This document shows, piece by piece, positions 26,682 to 34,181 of a DNA stretch of 64,000 bases. The stretch comes from Acidobacterium sp. S8 (GTDB taxonomy: Bacteria; Acidobacteriota; Terriglobia; Terriglobales; Acidobacteriaceae): positions 1 to 64,000 of the forward strand of contig NZ_LMUM01000004.1 in assembly GCF_009765985.1 (NCBI RefSeq), given 5' to 3'. A program made the translations under genes and the position numbers. Position 1 is the first letter of the stretch; every line of letters starts with the position of its first letter. The notes under the pieces were generated by a model. The model was not told where the DNA came from. It saw only the letters and a program-made list of their open reading frames with translations, and did no database searches.

Positions 26682-27584
26682 CTATGGATGCAGTTTCTTT
26701 TCCCGCAGCCAGACCACCAGCGCTTCAGGATCGTCGGTAATGATCGCATCGACCTTGGCATCGACCAGCGCCTGCCATTCCTCAGGAGTATCCGCGGTCC
26801 ATGGAACAACCTGCAATCCGGCAGCATGCGCCGCAGCCACCTTTTCTGGCGTCACCAGGTGAAAATCCGGACTGATAATCTGAGCCTCCGTCTTCTTACC
26901 GATCGAGACAAAATCTTTATCGTGATCGGTGATGCCTATCATCTCGTCGCCTTTTGGATCGCCGACCAGCGCCGAAAGCCGGATCGAAGGATCGAGCTTC
27001 TTCATCGCCGCCAGCGTGCGGAAATCGAAGCTCTGCAGAATTACCCGAGACTGAAGCCCGTGCTTCTTCACCGCGTCGTCGATCAGCTTCACGAACACTT
27101 CCGGCGTCGGCGTCAGCTCCGGATGGCTGGGAAAGCTCTTCGTCTCCACGTTGAAATCAAACTTGCCCTGAGGCGCAAGATCGAGCACCTGGTCGAAGGT
27201 AGGAATCTTTGTTCCCGGCACCGCTTGCTGTTTTGGGAAGGCAGCCAGTGTCTTCGACCCGCAGTCATACTGTTCCACCTGCGCCAGCGTCAGCGTATGG
27301 ATCGCCGTGTGCGGAGGCACCTCCGGTCCAACACAGACACGTTCGCCGGGGTGGTCAGGTGTGATGAAAGGGAAGTGAGAGACGACAAGAACATTGTCCT
27401 TGGTCACGGCAAGATCAAGCTCCAGCACGTCGGCGCCGTGCTGAATCCCATACTCAAACGCAGGAATCGTATTTTCGGGCCGAGCTGCACGTGATCCCCG
27501 GTGTCCATGGACCAGGATCGTCTGCGCGTTGGAAGTAAAAGCGATCAAGGAAGTAGCAAAGAGCCAAGTAAGAGTCCGCAACAT
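26682..27584 (-). CDS. secreted glycerophosphodiester phosphodiesterase
   Basis: The enzyme hydrolyses glycerophosphodiesters to glycerol-3-phosphate and an alcohol. The 300-residue product has a signal peptide (LTWLFATSLIAFTSNAQT, about 4-21) and the GDPD TIM-barrel motifs: HGHRGSRAARPENTIPAF (catalytic His-Arg and Glu), the metal ligands in VLELDLAVTKD and the second catalytic His in VVSHFP. The C-terminal half has FDFRTLAAMKKLDP and the family's VVPWTADTPEEWQALVDAKV with DAIITDDPEAL. Export suggests phospholipid-headgroup scavenging in the periplasm. It is monocistronic as far as can be seen. Confidence 0.92.
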   Translation of the reverse strand: MLRTLTWLFATSLIAFTSNAQTILVHGHRGSRAARPENTIPAFEYGIQHGADVLELDLAVTKDNVLVVSHFPFITPDHPGERVCVGPEVPPHTAIHTLTLAQVEQYDCGSKTLAAFPKQQAVPGTKIPTFDQVLDLAPQGKFDFNVETKSFPSHPELTPTPEVFVKLIDDAVKKHGLQSRVILQSFDFRTLAAMKKLDPSIRLSALVGDPKGDEMIGITDHDKDFVSIGKKTEAQIISPDFHLVTPEKVAAAHAAGLQVVPWTADTPEEWQALVDAKVDAIITDDPEALVVWLREKKLHP

Positions 27585-27694
27585 AGCGCGAGTGTATTTT
27601 GTTCTTTAATGTGGGGTGTTGCAACTGGATGAAATCAATGAGGAAACCAGATCATAATCGGCTCGAATTTCTCCGTTAATATCAGAGTCAGCGA

Positions 27695-28243
27695 ATGCTC
27701 ACCATCGGCCATTCCACGCTGCCTATTGATATCTTTCTAGCCATCCTGAAGGAGAATGGCGTCGAGAGGCTGGTCGATATCCGTACCATCCCAAAATCGC
27801 GTCATAATCCGCAATTTGCGCAGGAAAACCTGCAAAAATCGCTCGAAAATGCGCAAATAAACTACTGTTGGCAAAAGAATTTGGGCGGCCTGCGGCATCC
27901 GCTCAAGGACTCCATCAATACCGGCTGGCGCAACTCAAGCTTTCGCGGTTACGCCGATTATCTGCAGACGCCAGAATTTTCCGCCGCCCTGGATGAGCTG
28001 CTCGCAGCCAGTCCGCATGAACAGACTACGGTGATGTGCGCGGAAGCCGTTCCGTGGCGCTGCCATCGTTCCCTCGTCGCTGATGCGCTGCTCGTGCGAG
28101 GCATTGTGGTTGAAGACATCTACTATGACACGAAGGGTCACAGTCGCCGCGAGCCGCATAAGCTGACCTCATTTGCGAGAGTGAAAGGAAAGCGACTCTG
28201 GTATCCGGCGGAGGACGATCTGTTTGCCGGGGTCGATATCTAA
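27695..28243 (+). CDS. DUF488 family protein
   Basis: The 182-residue product starts MLTIGHSTLPIDIFLAIL, the DUF488 hallmark (TIGHS), and continues with VDIRTIPKSRHNPQF, LGGLRHP, FRGYADYLQTPEF and the conserved C-x-E-x3-WRCHR segment in TTVMCAEAVPWRCHRSLVAD. The conserved Arg, His and Cys residues suggest a nucleic-acid or nucleotide-related enzyme, but no reaction is established for the family. It is cytosolic, with no signal. The next small membrane gene follows after 29 nt and may be co-transcribed. Confidence 0.88.
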   Translation: MLTIGHSTLPIDIFLAILKENGVERLVDIRTIPKSRHNPQFAQENLQKSLENAQINYCWQKNLGGLRHPLKDSINTGWRNSSFRGYADYLQTPEFSAALDELLAASPHEQTTVMCAEAVPWRCHRSLVADALLVRGIVVEDIYYDTKGHSRREPHKLTSFARVKGKRLWYPAEDDLFAGVDI

Positions 28244-28272
28244 GCTCGCTTCAGGGTAAAATTCACTTCCAT

Positions 28273-28482
28273 ATGGCTGCTTCTGAACGCAAATCGCGCC
28301 GCTCTTACTGGTATTGGTTGCTTTTGCTCCCGGTTTTGGGACTGATGTTCCCCGGCATCTACGCGAGGTCGGCTCCGGTATTGTTTGGCTTTCCATTTTT
28401 TTACTGGTACCAGATGGCCTGGATTGTATTGACCGGGATTCTCACGGGAATTGTCTACCTGGCGACGCGCAATCGCGCCTGA
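28273..28482 (+). CDS. DUF3311 family small membrane protein
   Basis: The 69-residue product has a basic N-terminus (ERKSRRSYWYW) and two spans (about 13-30 and 44-63). The central AR-SAPVLFGFPFFYWYQ segment is the DUF3311 pattern (GxPFFYWYQ). In many bacteria DUF3311 proteins are encoded beside sodium:solute symporters, as possible accessory subunits; no such transporter lies here, which makes this an orphan copy. It is 29 nt after the DUF488 gene with only a weak ribosome site. Confidence 0.8.
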   Translation: MAASERKSRRSYWYWLLLLPVLGLMFPGIYARSAPVLFGFPFFYWYQMAWIVLTGILTGIVYLATRNRA

Positions 28483-28542
28483 AATAAGCCGGAATCTGTG
28501 AAGTTAACATCTGGATTACTCGCGCTGCACCATTTTTGGAGC

Positions 28543-28597
28543 TATACTTCTCCATAGATGGAGAGAACACATATTTCTCTCTTCGTCGGGGAGAAGG
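28543..28597 (+). promoter_or_regulatory. candidate promoter, palindrome and Shine-Dalgarno of the toxin-antitoxin operon
   Basis: A TATACT box (28543-28548) precedes the inverted repeat TCTCCA-TAGA-TGGAGA (28549-28564). A very strong Shine-Dalgarno GGGGAGAAGG (28588-28597) lies 5 nt before GTG 28603. The palindrome overlaps the expected transcription start, which suits autorepression by the antitoxin. No clear -35 box is visible. Confidence 0.4.
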
Positions 28598-28602
28598 TTT
28601 CT

Positions 28603-29052
28603 GTGGCAAGTCATACCGGCAATCAGGCTCTTGCGTATCCGGCAACCATGTATGCACCGCCTGCTCTGCCCGATCTTTCACGGCCAGAGGAGCGCCGGCG
28701 TCTTTCGCCGGCTGCATTGCGGGCATTTTTCAATATCGTCGATCGCTGGAGCATACGCGACGAAGAGGCGATGCTGCTGCTCGGCGGCATTTCCAGCAGC
28801 GGTTATTACGAGCTGAAAAAGAAGCCGAATCGCGTCCTCGATCAGGATCGTTTGCAGCGGATTTCTTATCTGATCGGCATCTTCAAGGCACTCAATATTC
28901 TTTACAGCACCAGGCTGGCCGATGGCTGGGTGCAGCTGGCGAACAGCAATCCACTCTTTACGGGTCGCACGCCTCTCACATACATGCTTCAGGGCGGCAC
29001 TCCGGCAATGGAGAGAATACGCAGTCTGCTGGATGCAAGACGCGGTGGTTAA
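28603..29052 (+). CDS. Xre/MbcA/ParS-type antitoxin (DUF2384)
   Basis: The product (149 aa from GTG 28603) has a helix-turn-helix-like N-terminal half (ERRRLSPAALRAFFNIVDRW, then EAMLLLGGISSSGYYELKK) and the C-terminal toxin-binding domain of the MbcA/ParS family (YLIGIFKALNILYS, WVQLANSNPLFTGRTPLTYM, LQGGTPAMERIRSLLD). It neutralises the RES toxin encoded 20 nt downstream and probably represses the operon. I prefer GTG 28603 because of its strong Shine-Dalgarno; an in-frame ATG at 28558 has none and lies within a palindrome. That would add 15 residues. Confidence 0.87.
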   Translation: MASHTGNQALAYPATMYAPPALPDLSRPEERRRLSPAALRAFFNIVDRWSIRDEEAMLLLGGISSSGYYELKKKPNRVLDQDRLQRISYLIGIFKALNILYSTRLADGWVQLANSNPLFTGRTPLTYMLQGGTPAMERIRSLLDARRGG

Positions 29053-29072
29053 TAAGCTCACTCCCCCAAAAT

Positions 29073-29903
29073 ATGAGCAGGCCCAAAACAGAGAATCTGG
29101 TCAATCCGCGCGATCCTTCGGGTTTGCTGCCAGCCGTACGGGCGCAGATGGAAGCTCATCCCGAAGCCCCTGTCCAGGAAGATTTACAGGCAAGAGAGCA
29201 GTTGCCGCCAGTAACGCCGTTGCGGCGCTTCGATACTCACCGCCTGCTCCCGGCGAAGTACGGCTCCAATTATGAATCGGTGCTCACCCGCATCGCCGAT
29301 AGCGATGAGCATCTGCAACAGATCTTCGAATTGGACAACGCTACGAATGCGCGTCTCGAAGCGGAAGAGAATCTACGCCCGGGCATCACGCAGCGCGAGC
29401 TGGTCTTCAACATTCCGCATTACCGCATTATCAATGCAGCCTTTACCCATGCCAATCCTCTGGGCGCACGCTTTTCTACGCCCGATCGTGGCGCATGGTA
29501 TGCGGCCTTTGAACTTGCAACCTCAAAAGCTGAGGTCATGTTTCACAAGTCGGTGGAATTTGCCGAGGTGGACTGGAGAGAGCGCGAGATCTTGCAATAC
29601 GACGAGTACCTGGCGGATTTCTCCGGCGGCTTCCACGATCTGCGTCCGGAGGCGCAGCCGGAAGATAGACGCGAGCGGTACACCGATTGCCTGGACCCGG
29701 CAAGCTATATCACTTCTCAGAAGCTGGCCGTCGAACTGCTGCATCAAGGTTCAATAGGCGTGATTTATCCCAGCGTCCGGAGGAATGGCGGAACGTGCAT
29801 TGCCTGCTTCCGGCCGAGCGTGGTAGCCAATGTTCGTAAAGGGAATCGGTTTCGTATGACATGGACTCCGACTCGAACCGTCTTTGCCAAAGAAGGATTT
29901 TGA
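29073..29903 (+). CDS. RES-domain toxin with N-terminal extension
   Basis: RES toxins (MbcT, ParT, Res) degrade or transfer ADP-ribose from NAD+, depleting NAD. The RES fold is visible around residues 85-260: RITHPREVFN-like start NIPHYRIINAAFTHANP, then GARFSTPDRGAWYAAFELA (conserved Arg, Tyr) and the Glu in TSKAEVMFHKS, with SITSQKL-like ASYITSQKLAVELL and GVIYPSVRRNGGTCIACF near the end. It starts at ATG 29073. The first ~70 residues (Pro/Gln/Glu-rich) precede the domain and are longer than in small RES toxins. The open frame continues upstream to 28536, but this overlaps the antitoxin gene and is not coding. Confidence 0.9.
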   Translation: MSRPKTENLVNPRDPSGLLPAVRAQMEAHPEAPVQEDLQAREQLPPVTPLRRFDTHRLLPAKYGSNYESVLTRIADSDEHLQQIFELDNATNARLEAEENLRPGITQRELVFNIPHYRIINAAFTHANPLGARFSTPDRGAWYAAFELATSKAEVMFHKSVEFAEVDWREREILQYDEYLADFSGGFHDLRPEAQPEDRRERYTDCLDPASYITSQKLAVELLHQGSIGVIYPSVRRNGGTCIACFRPSVVANVRKGNRFRMTWTPTRTVFAKEGF

Positions 29904-29932
29904 GCCGTAGTCCACGCATACGTAACGAGTGT

Positions 29933-30190
29933 TTATCTGGAGGTGGCGTCCGATCCATGCTGCTTTACCATCTTGTTATAAATACCAAGTAGCAGGAAGG
30001 GCGCTGCCCACTGGCCAACGAACAGAGCGTGATGTTCCTTGCCGCTGGCTTTAAAAATCAGTGAGGCGACCATGGATGCAATTGAAGCGCCAAGGAAAAG
30101 GCTACTGGGCGTCTTTGCTGAGTAGCGCTCCATGGCTGCTGTAAGTTGGTCTTCTGCGACTTCTCCGTGGTGCACGCGATAATCCGTCAT
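29933..30190 (-). CDS. small membrane protein of unknown function
   Basis: The 85-residue product starts MTDYRVHHGEVAEDQLTAAM, then has two hydrophobic stretches (about residues 30-45 and 55-70) separated by KASGKEHHALFVGQW. ATG 30190 has AAGGAG 9 nt upstream, so I reject a longer start at 30235. The sequence resembles small membrane proteins common in this lineage but I cannot name a family. It is convergent with the RES toxin gene. Confidence 0.6.
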   Translation of the reverse strand: MTDYRVHHGEVAEDQLTAAMERYSAKTPSSLFLGASIASMVASLIFKASGKEHHALFVGQWAAPFLLLGIYNKMVKQHGSDATSR

Positions 30191-30528
30191 CTTCAGTCTC
30201 CTTGAGGTCGTTACATATACGGAGATGCAAAGCAACAGCTCACATTCGTGCGGCGATGAAGTGTAGCTTCAGCCCATAAAAGATCGGACTGCAAATTTCC
30301 ATGTTGCTACCACGCAAAAGTTCGTCCTGATTTGCCTAAAGTAAATTTTGGAAAAAGTTTCAGTATCGTTCCGAAACAAAGCCATTTAGTAAATCGTCTG
30401 TTGGTTATAGATGTGAGATTTTAGCTATTAATTACGCGATGACGTCCTTTATGGGCTTAGGATGTTCCTAGCCAACCTTCGCGATGTTTGATCGCATCCT
30501 TGCATGATGATCCATTTGGAGGTGTTTC
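30191..30528. other. 338-bp intergenic region between divergent small genes
   Basis: No coding sequence is supported. The only notable element is a palindrome at 30454-30473 whose half-site TTAGGA/TCCTA also occurs at the PadR promoter. The rest is AT-richer than flanking genes and probably holds both promoters. Confidence 0.6.
30454..30473. promoter_or_regulatory. palindrome GGC-T-TAGGA-TGT-TCCTA-GCC
   Basis: The arms TAGGA (30458-30462) and TCCTA (30466-30470) plus flanking GGC/GCC form a near-perfect palindrome with one bulged T. It lies about 55 bp upstream of the zinc-finger gene and shares the TTAGGA/TCCTA half-site with the PadR operator candidate at 31018-31055. Confidence 0.4.
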
Positions 30529-30831
30529 GTGATCGATCGCTGTTTCAATCCGGCCTGCAGGAGAACGCTTGATTATTTGCGAGACGGGCGCGTGGTGCGC
30601 GTGATTCGCGGCAAAAACGAAGATGTATCCGTAGAGCATTACTGGTTGTGCGGGCCCTGCTATCTGACACACGATTTTGAGTTTCCCCCGGATGGCACAG
30701 TGAGCCTGAGAATGAGAACGAATGACAGCCACGAGGAATTCTTCCTGCGCGATGTGGTACTACCCGAGCGAAGACGAGGAAAAAGGCTTTCGGACACAAA
30801 CCGAGCCAGTTTTGATGGAAAAGTAGCTTAA
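30529..30831 (+). CDS. small putative zinc-binding protein
   Basis: The 100-residue product has cysteines arranged as C5-x3-C9 (RCFNPACRR) and CGPC (about residues 41-44, in HYWLCGPCYLTHDF), a plausible zinc site. The C-terminus is basic (PERRRGKRLSDTNRA). GTG 30529 is preceded by GGAGGT with 5-nt spacing, a strong start. I do not recognise the family; similar short zinc-ribbon proteins with a conserved WLCxxC are frequent in Acidobacteria. No neighbour hints at its role beyond the PadR-like half-sites upstream. Confidence 0.7.
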   Translation: MIDRCFNPACRRTLDYLRDGRVVRVIRGKNEDVSVEHYWLCGPCYLTHDFEFPPDGTVSLRMRTNDSHEEFFLRDVVLPERRRGKRLSDTNRASFDGKVA

Positions 30832-31009
30832 AGCGGCGGCCGCTTCGCGATTTCAAGCTGCCGATGGTCTGAACGCGGCCGCAGAGTAAACAAACACTTA
30901 GGACAATCAAAACCAACCTATAGCTGTTCCTTCCCATACTGATCCTCCATCGTTATTCCCAATTCCAGACCAATTTCGACCCGGATAATCCATTGTCTGT
31001 TTTCTTTCC

Positions 31010-31058
31010 TTGACAGCTTAGGAGAGGCAGCGTTACATTCCTAATCATCTTAGGAGGG
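31010..31058 (+). promoter_or_regulatory. PadR promoter with TTAGGA/TCCTAA operator candidates
   Basis: TTGACA (31010-31015) is followed 17 bp later by TTACAT (31033-31038). Three half-sites lie across it: TTAGGA (31018-31023) in the spacer, TCCTAA (31039-31044) and TTAGGA (31050-31055). The last two form a perfect palindrome with a 5-nt spacer that also covers the Shine-Dalgarno GGAGGG before GTG 31062. This layout predicts autorepression by the PadR protein. Confidence 0.6.
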
Positions 31059-31061
31059 ATC

Positions 31062-31403
31062 GTGACTGACCAGGCTCAGCTTCTCCCCGGCACACTCGAT
31101 TTGCTGATTTTGAAAGCCGTCTCTCTCGGTCCTCTGCATGGCTACGGAGTTCTCCTACGCATAGCGCAGATTTCTGCAGAGGCGCTACTGATTGAGCAGG
31201 GCGCTTTGTACCCGGCGCTTTTCCGGCTGGTGCGTCAGGGACTGCTGCAGGCAAGCTGGGGTGTTTCCGATAACAATCGCCGCGCCAAATTCTATGAGCT
31301 GACCACCGCAGGCCGGAAACGCTTGCAGGAGGAAACAGAAGGCTGGAACCGTCTTGCCGTTGCCATTGCCACCGCGCTCGCTGCGCAGCCGGAGGAGGTA
31401 TGA
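31062..31403 (+). CDS. PadR family transcriptional regulator
   Basis: The 113-residue winged-helix protein has the PadR N-terminal fold: LLPGTLDLLILKAVSLGPLH, HGYGVLLRI, EALLIEQGALYPALFRL and the wing NNRRAKFYELTTAGRKRL. It represses target promoters until an inducer, often a phenolic or toxic compound, binds. It starts at GTG 31062. The ADOP permease gene follows 70 nt downstream, an arrangement that is frequent in Acidobacteria, so the permease is the probable target along with the PadR gene itself. Confidence 0.92.
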   Translation: MTDQAQLLPGTLDLLILKAVSLGPLHGYGVLLRIAQISAEALLIEQGALYPALFRLVRQGLLQASWGVSDNNRRAKFYELTTAGRKRLQEETEGWNRLAVAIATALAAQPEEV

Positions 31404-31473
31404 GACTCACAAACCATCCGGCGCAGCGAGCTTTGTCTGTCAATCCTTTGACCCTGTTACGCGAGGAGTAAGC

Positions 31474-34125
31474 ATGCGATTCATTGAATATCTTCGTTCT
31501 CTTAGTTCTACTTTGTTACGGCGTGGACGGATCAATGGCGAGATGGAAGAGGAGCTTCGCTCACACGTCCAGCACCGGGCCGATGATCTGGAGCGCTCCG
31601 GAATGCCTCGCGCTGAGGCGAAACGGCGTGCGCAAATCGAATTTGGCGGTCATGAACGATACCGGCAGGAAAGCCACGAATCACTTGCCGGCAATTATCT
31701 GGAAACCTTCTCGCAGGATGTGCGGCACAGCGTGCGCGTGCTGTGGAAGTCGCCCGGCTTCACGGCCGTCGCAGTGTTCACACTGGCACTCGGCATTGGC
31801 GCAAACGCAGTCGTGTTCAGTGTGATGAACGCGCTCATCCTGCGGCCGCTGAATGTGCCCAATCCGCAGAGCCTGTACATGCTGGAAAAGGGCAAAGACA
31901 ATGTCCCGATGCAGTCGTATCCCGACTATGCGGACTTGCGTGACCGTAACCGCAATTTTGATGGAATAGCGGCCTACAGCATGTATCCAGCAGGATTGAA
32001 TACGGGCAAGAACCCGTCAACGGTGTGGATTTATGAGGCGAGCGGGAATTATTTCGATGTGCTGGGCATCCAGCCCTATCTCGGACGCTTCTTTCATCGC
32101 GCCGATGAGCATGGTCCGAACAGCGCTCCATATGTCGTAATCAGCTTCAACTATTGGCGCAGCCATTTTCAGGGCGACGCAGGTGTGGTGGGCCGAGTCG
32201 TGCAACTGAACAAGCATCCCTTCACAATTCTTGGCGTAGCTCCTCCCAAATTTCGCGGGACCGAACTCTTTTTTTCTCCGGATCTGTGGGCAGAGATGAT
32301 GAACCAAGAGCAGGTGGAAGGCTGGAATGCACTGACTGAGCGCGGTGCTCGAAGCATCTGCCTCATTGGACGATTAAAAGCAGGCATCACCCCCACACAG
32401 GCAGTGGCCGATCTGAATTCAATCGGCGCCGATCTCGCGAAGACCTACCCAAAAGACGATGCAGACGAAACTTTCGCGCTTACGCGTCCCGGATTAGTTG
32501 GTGATATGCTCGGTCGTCCGGTACGGGCATTTGTTACTGGTTTAATGCTGCTTGCAGGGCTTATTCTGCTCGCAGCCTGTGCGAATCTAGGCAGTCTGTT
32601 TGCCGCTCGCGCGGCAGATCGAGCGCGCGAAATTGCACTGCGCCTTGCGCTCGGATCGAGCCGCAAACGTGTGCTGCGCCAATTGCTGACCGAGGCAGTC
32701 ATCATTGCCCTGACCGGTGGTGCTGCTGGCGTGGTCGGAGGCGTGGTGATTCTCCGCTGGCTGAGTACCTGGCAGCCGGTGCCGAATATGCCGATCAATG
32801 TGCCGGTCAATCCGGACGCAGCCGTGTATGTGGTTGCGCTGGTGCTGGCTTTGATCAGCGGGCTGCTCTTTGGCATCGTGCCAGTGCGTCAGGTGCTTCG
32901 CGCCAATCCCTATCAGATTGTCAAAGCCGGTTCTGCGAGTGGTGCAGGCCGGAGATTTACCGGCCGCGACCTGCTGCTGATTGTCCAGATCACCATCTGC
33001 GCCGTACTAGTGACATCTTCTCTTGTGGCCGTGCGCGGGCTTGTGCGTTCGCTGCATAGCAACTTCGGGTTTCAACCACAAAATGCAATGGTGGTGGATT
33101 CCGATCTGGGCATGGCCGGGTATAGTGGCGATGGGACGCAAGTCATGCAGAAGCGCATGATCCAGGCCATGCAGGCAATTCCCGGTGTCAGCTCTGCAGG
33201 AATGATTGAGCGTCCGCCCCTGGCGATGGGATGGAGCACTTCCATGGTCTTCAAAGACACCACAACGGATTTCAGAGTCTCAAATGCCGCTGCGGAGTCC
33301 ATGATTTATCGCGTATCTCCGGAGTATTTCCAGGCCGCTGGCACAGCTCTCCTGAGAGGAAGCACCTTTACATGGCATGACGACAAGGACTCGCCACGTG
33401 TCGCCGTCGTGAATCGCGAATTCGCACGGCGGATTTTTGGTTCAGAGGCCAGTGCGTTGGGCGGATACTACAAAACGGTCGAAGGCACCCGCATCCACAT
33501 TGTTGGCATTGTCGAGGACGGCAAATACAAGACTCTTACTGAAGATCCACAACCGGCTATGTTTTATCCAATTCTGCAATCTCCCACGAGTGCAAGCTGG
33601 CTGATAATTCGCTCGAACCGCGACCCGCACCAGCTAGCCATCACGATGGAAAAGACTTTGCGAGGTCTCGATCCGGGACTGCCATTCACCATCCGTACAT
33701 GGAGCCGAGAGTTGGACAGCGCTCTCTTCGGCTCGCGTGTGGCGACGATTGCGCTGGGAGTATTGGGGGCACTCGGTGCGATGCTGGCGGTTACGGGTAT
33801 CTTCGGAATGGCTGCTTATTCCGTGAGCAAACGCCTGCGTGAGCTTGGAATCCGGGTCGCCCTCGGCGCACAACGCAGTGAAGTGCTGGGAGCGGCACTT
33901 GGGAGGGCCTTCCGCCTCCTCGCGCTGGGCTCGATCGCTGGCCTTCTATTGGGAATGGCGGCGTCGAAAGTGCTGGCCTCGGTAGTTTACGAGGCTACGC
34001 CGCGCGATCCGCTCGTCCTGGGCGGCGTTGTGCTCATCATGTTGCTGCTGGGCTTGCTGGCTACATGGATTCCGGCACAACGCGCGCTGAGTGCCGATCC
34101 GCTGATGCTTTTACGCGAGGAATAG
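31474..34125 (+). CDS. ADOP-type ABC transporter permease (MacB/FtsX-like)
   Basis: The 883-residue protein has an N-terminal cytoplasmic helical extension (about 1-70, with RRGRINGEMEEELRSHVQHR and ERYRQESHESLAGNY) typical of PadR-linked ADOPs. Then come two MacB_PCD + FtsX units: first span SPGFTAVAVFTLALGIGANA, periplasmic domain to ~345, three spans (about 360-480), second periplasmic domain and three C-terminal spans ending PAQRALSADPLMLLREE. No ATPase is encoded nearby, so it is an 'orphan' permease. ATG 31474 is chosen for its GAGGAG site; a longer frame upstream overlaps padR. Function may be export or mechanotransmission. Confidence 0.92.
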   Translation: MRFIEYLRSLSSTLLRRGRINGEMEEELRSHVQHRADDLERSGMPRAEAKRRAQIEFGGHERYRQESHESLAGNYLETFSQDVRHSVRVLWKSPGFTAVAVFTLALGIGANAVVFSVMNALILRPLNVPNPQSLYMLEKGKDNVPMQSYPDYADLRDRNRNFDGIAAYSMYPAGLNTGKNPSTVWIYEASGNYFDVLGIQPYLGRFFHRADEHGPNSAPYVVISFNYWRSHFQGDAGVVGRVVQLNKHPFTILGVAPPKFRGTELFFSPDLWAEMMNQEQVEGWNALTERGARSICLIGRLKAGITPTQAVADLNSIGADLAKTYPKDDADETFALTRPGLVGDMLGRPVRAFVTGLMLLAGLILLAACANLGSLFAARAADRAREIALRLALGSSRKRVLRQLLTEAVIIALTGGAAGVVGGVVILRWLSTWQPVPNMPINVPVNPDAAVYVVALVLALISGLLFGIVPVRQVLRANPYQIVKAGSASGAGRRFTGRDLLLIVQITICAVLVTSSLVAVRGLVRSLHSNFGFQPQNAMVVDSDLGMAGYSGDGTQVMQKRMIQAMQAIPGVSSAGMIERPPLAMGWSTSMVFKDTTTDFRVSNAAAESMIYRVSPEYFQAAGTALLRGSTFTWHDDKDSPRVAVVNREFARRIFGSEASALGGYYKTVEGTRIHIVGIVEDGKYKTLTEDPQPAMFYPILQSPTSASWLIIRSNRDPHQLAITMEKTLRGLDPGLPFTIRTWSRELDSALFGSRVATIALGVLGALGAMLAVTGIFGMAAYSVSKRLRELGIRVALGAQRSEVLGAALGRAFRLLALGSIAGLLLGMAASKVLASVVYEATPRDPLVLGGVVLIMLLLGLLATWIPAQRALSADPLMLLREE

Positions 34126-34181
34126 AACCCTGACAACCTGCTGCTCGTTTCGGCGTCTAAAAGATCAGTATTCTAGACGTT

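Noticed and set aside
26592-27494. 300-codon plus-strand frame over the glycerophosphodiesterase gene
   Set aside because: Antisense to a gene with clear GDPD motifs; the translation is Arg/His-rich without any recognisable domain.
28536-29072. in-frame extension upstream of the RES toxin
   Set aside because: It overlaps the antitoxin gene in another frame and its translation is low-complexity without a ribosome site; ATG 29073 is a better start.
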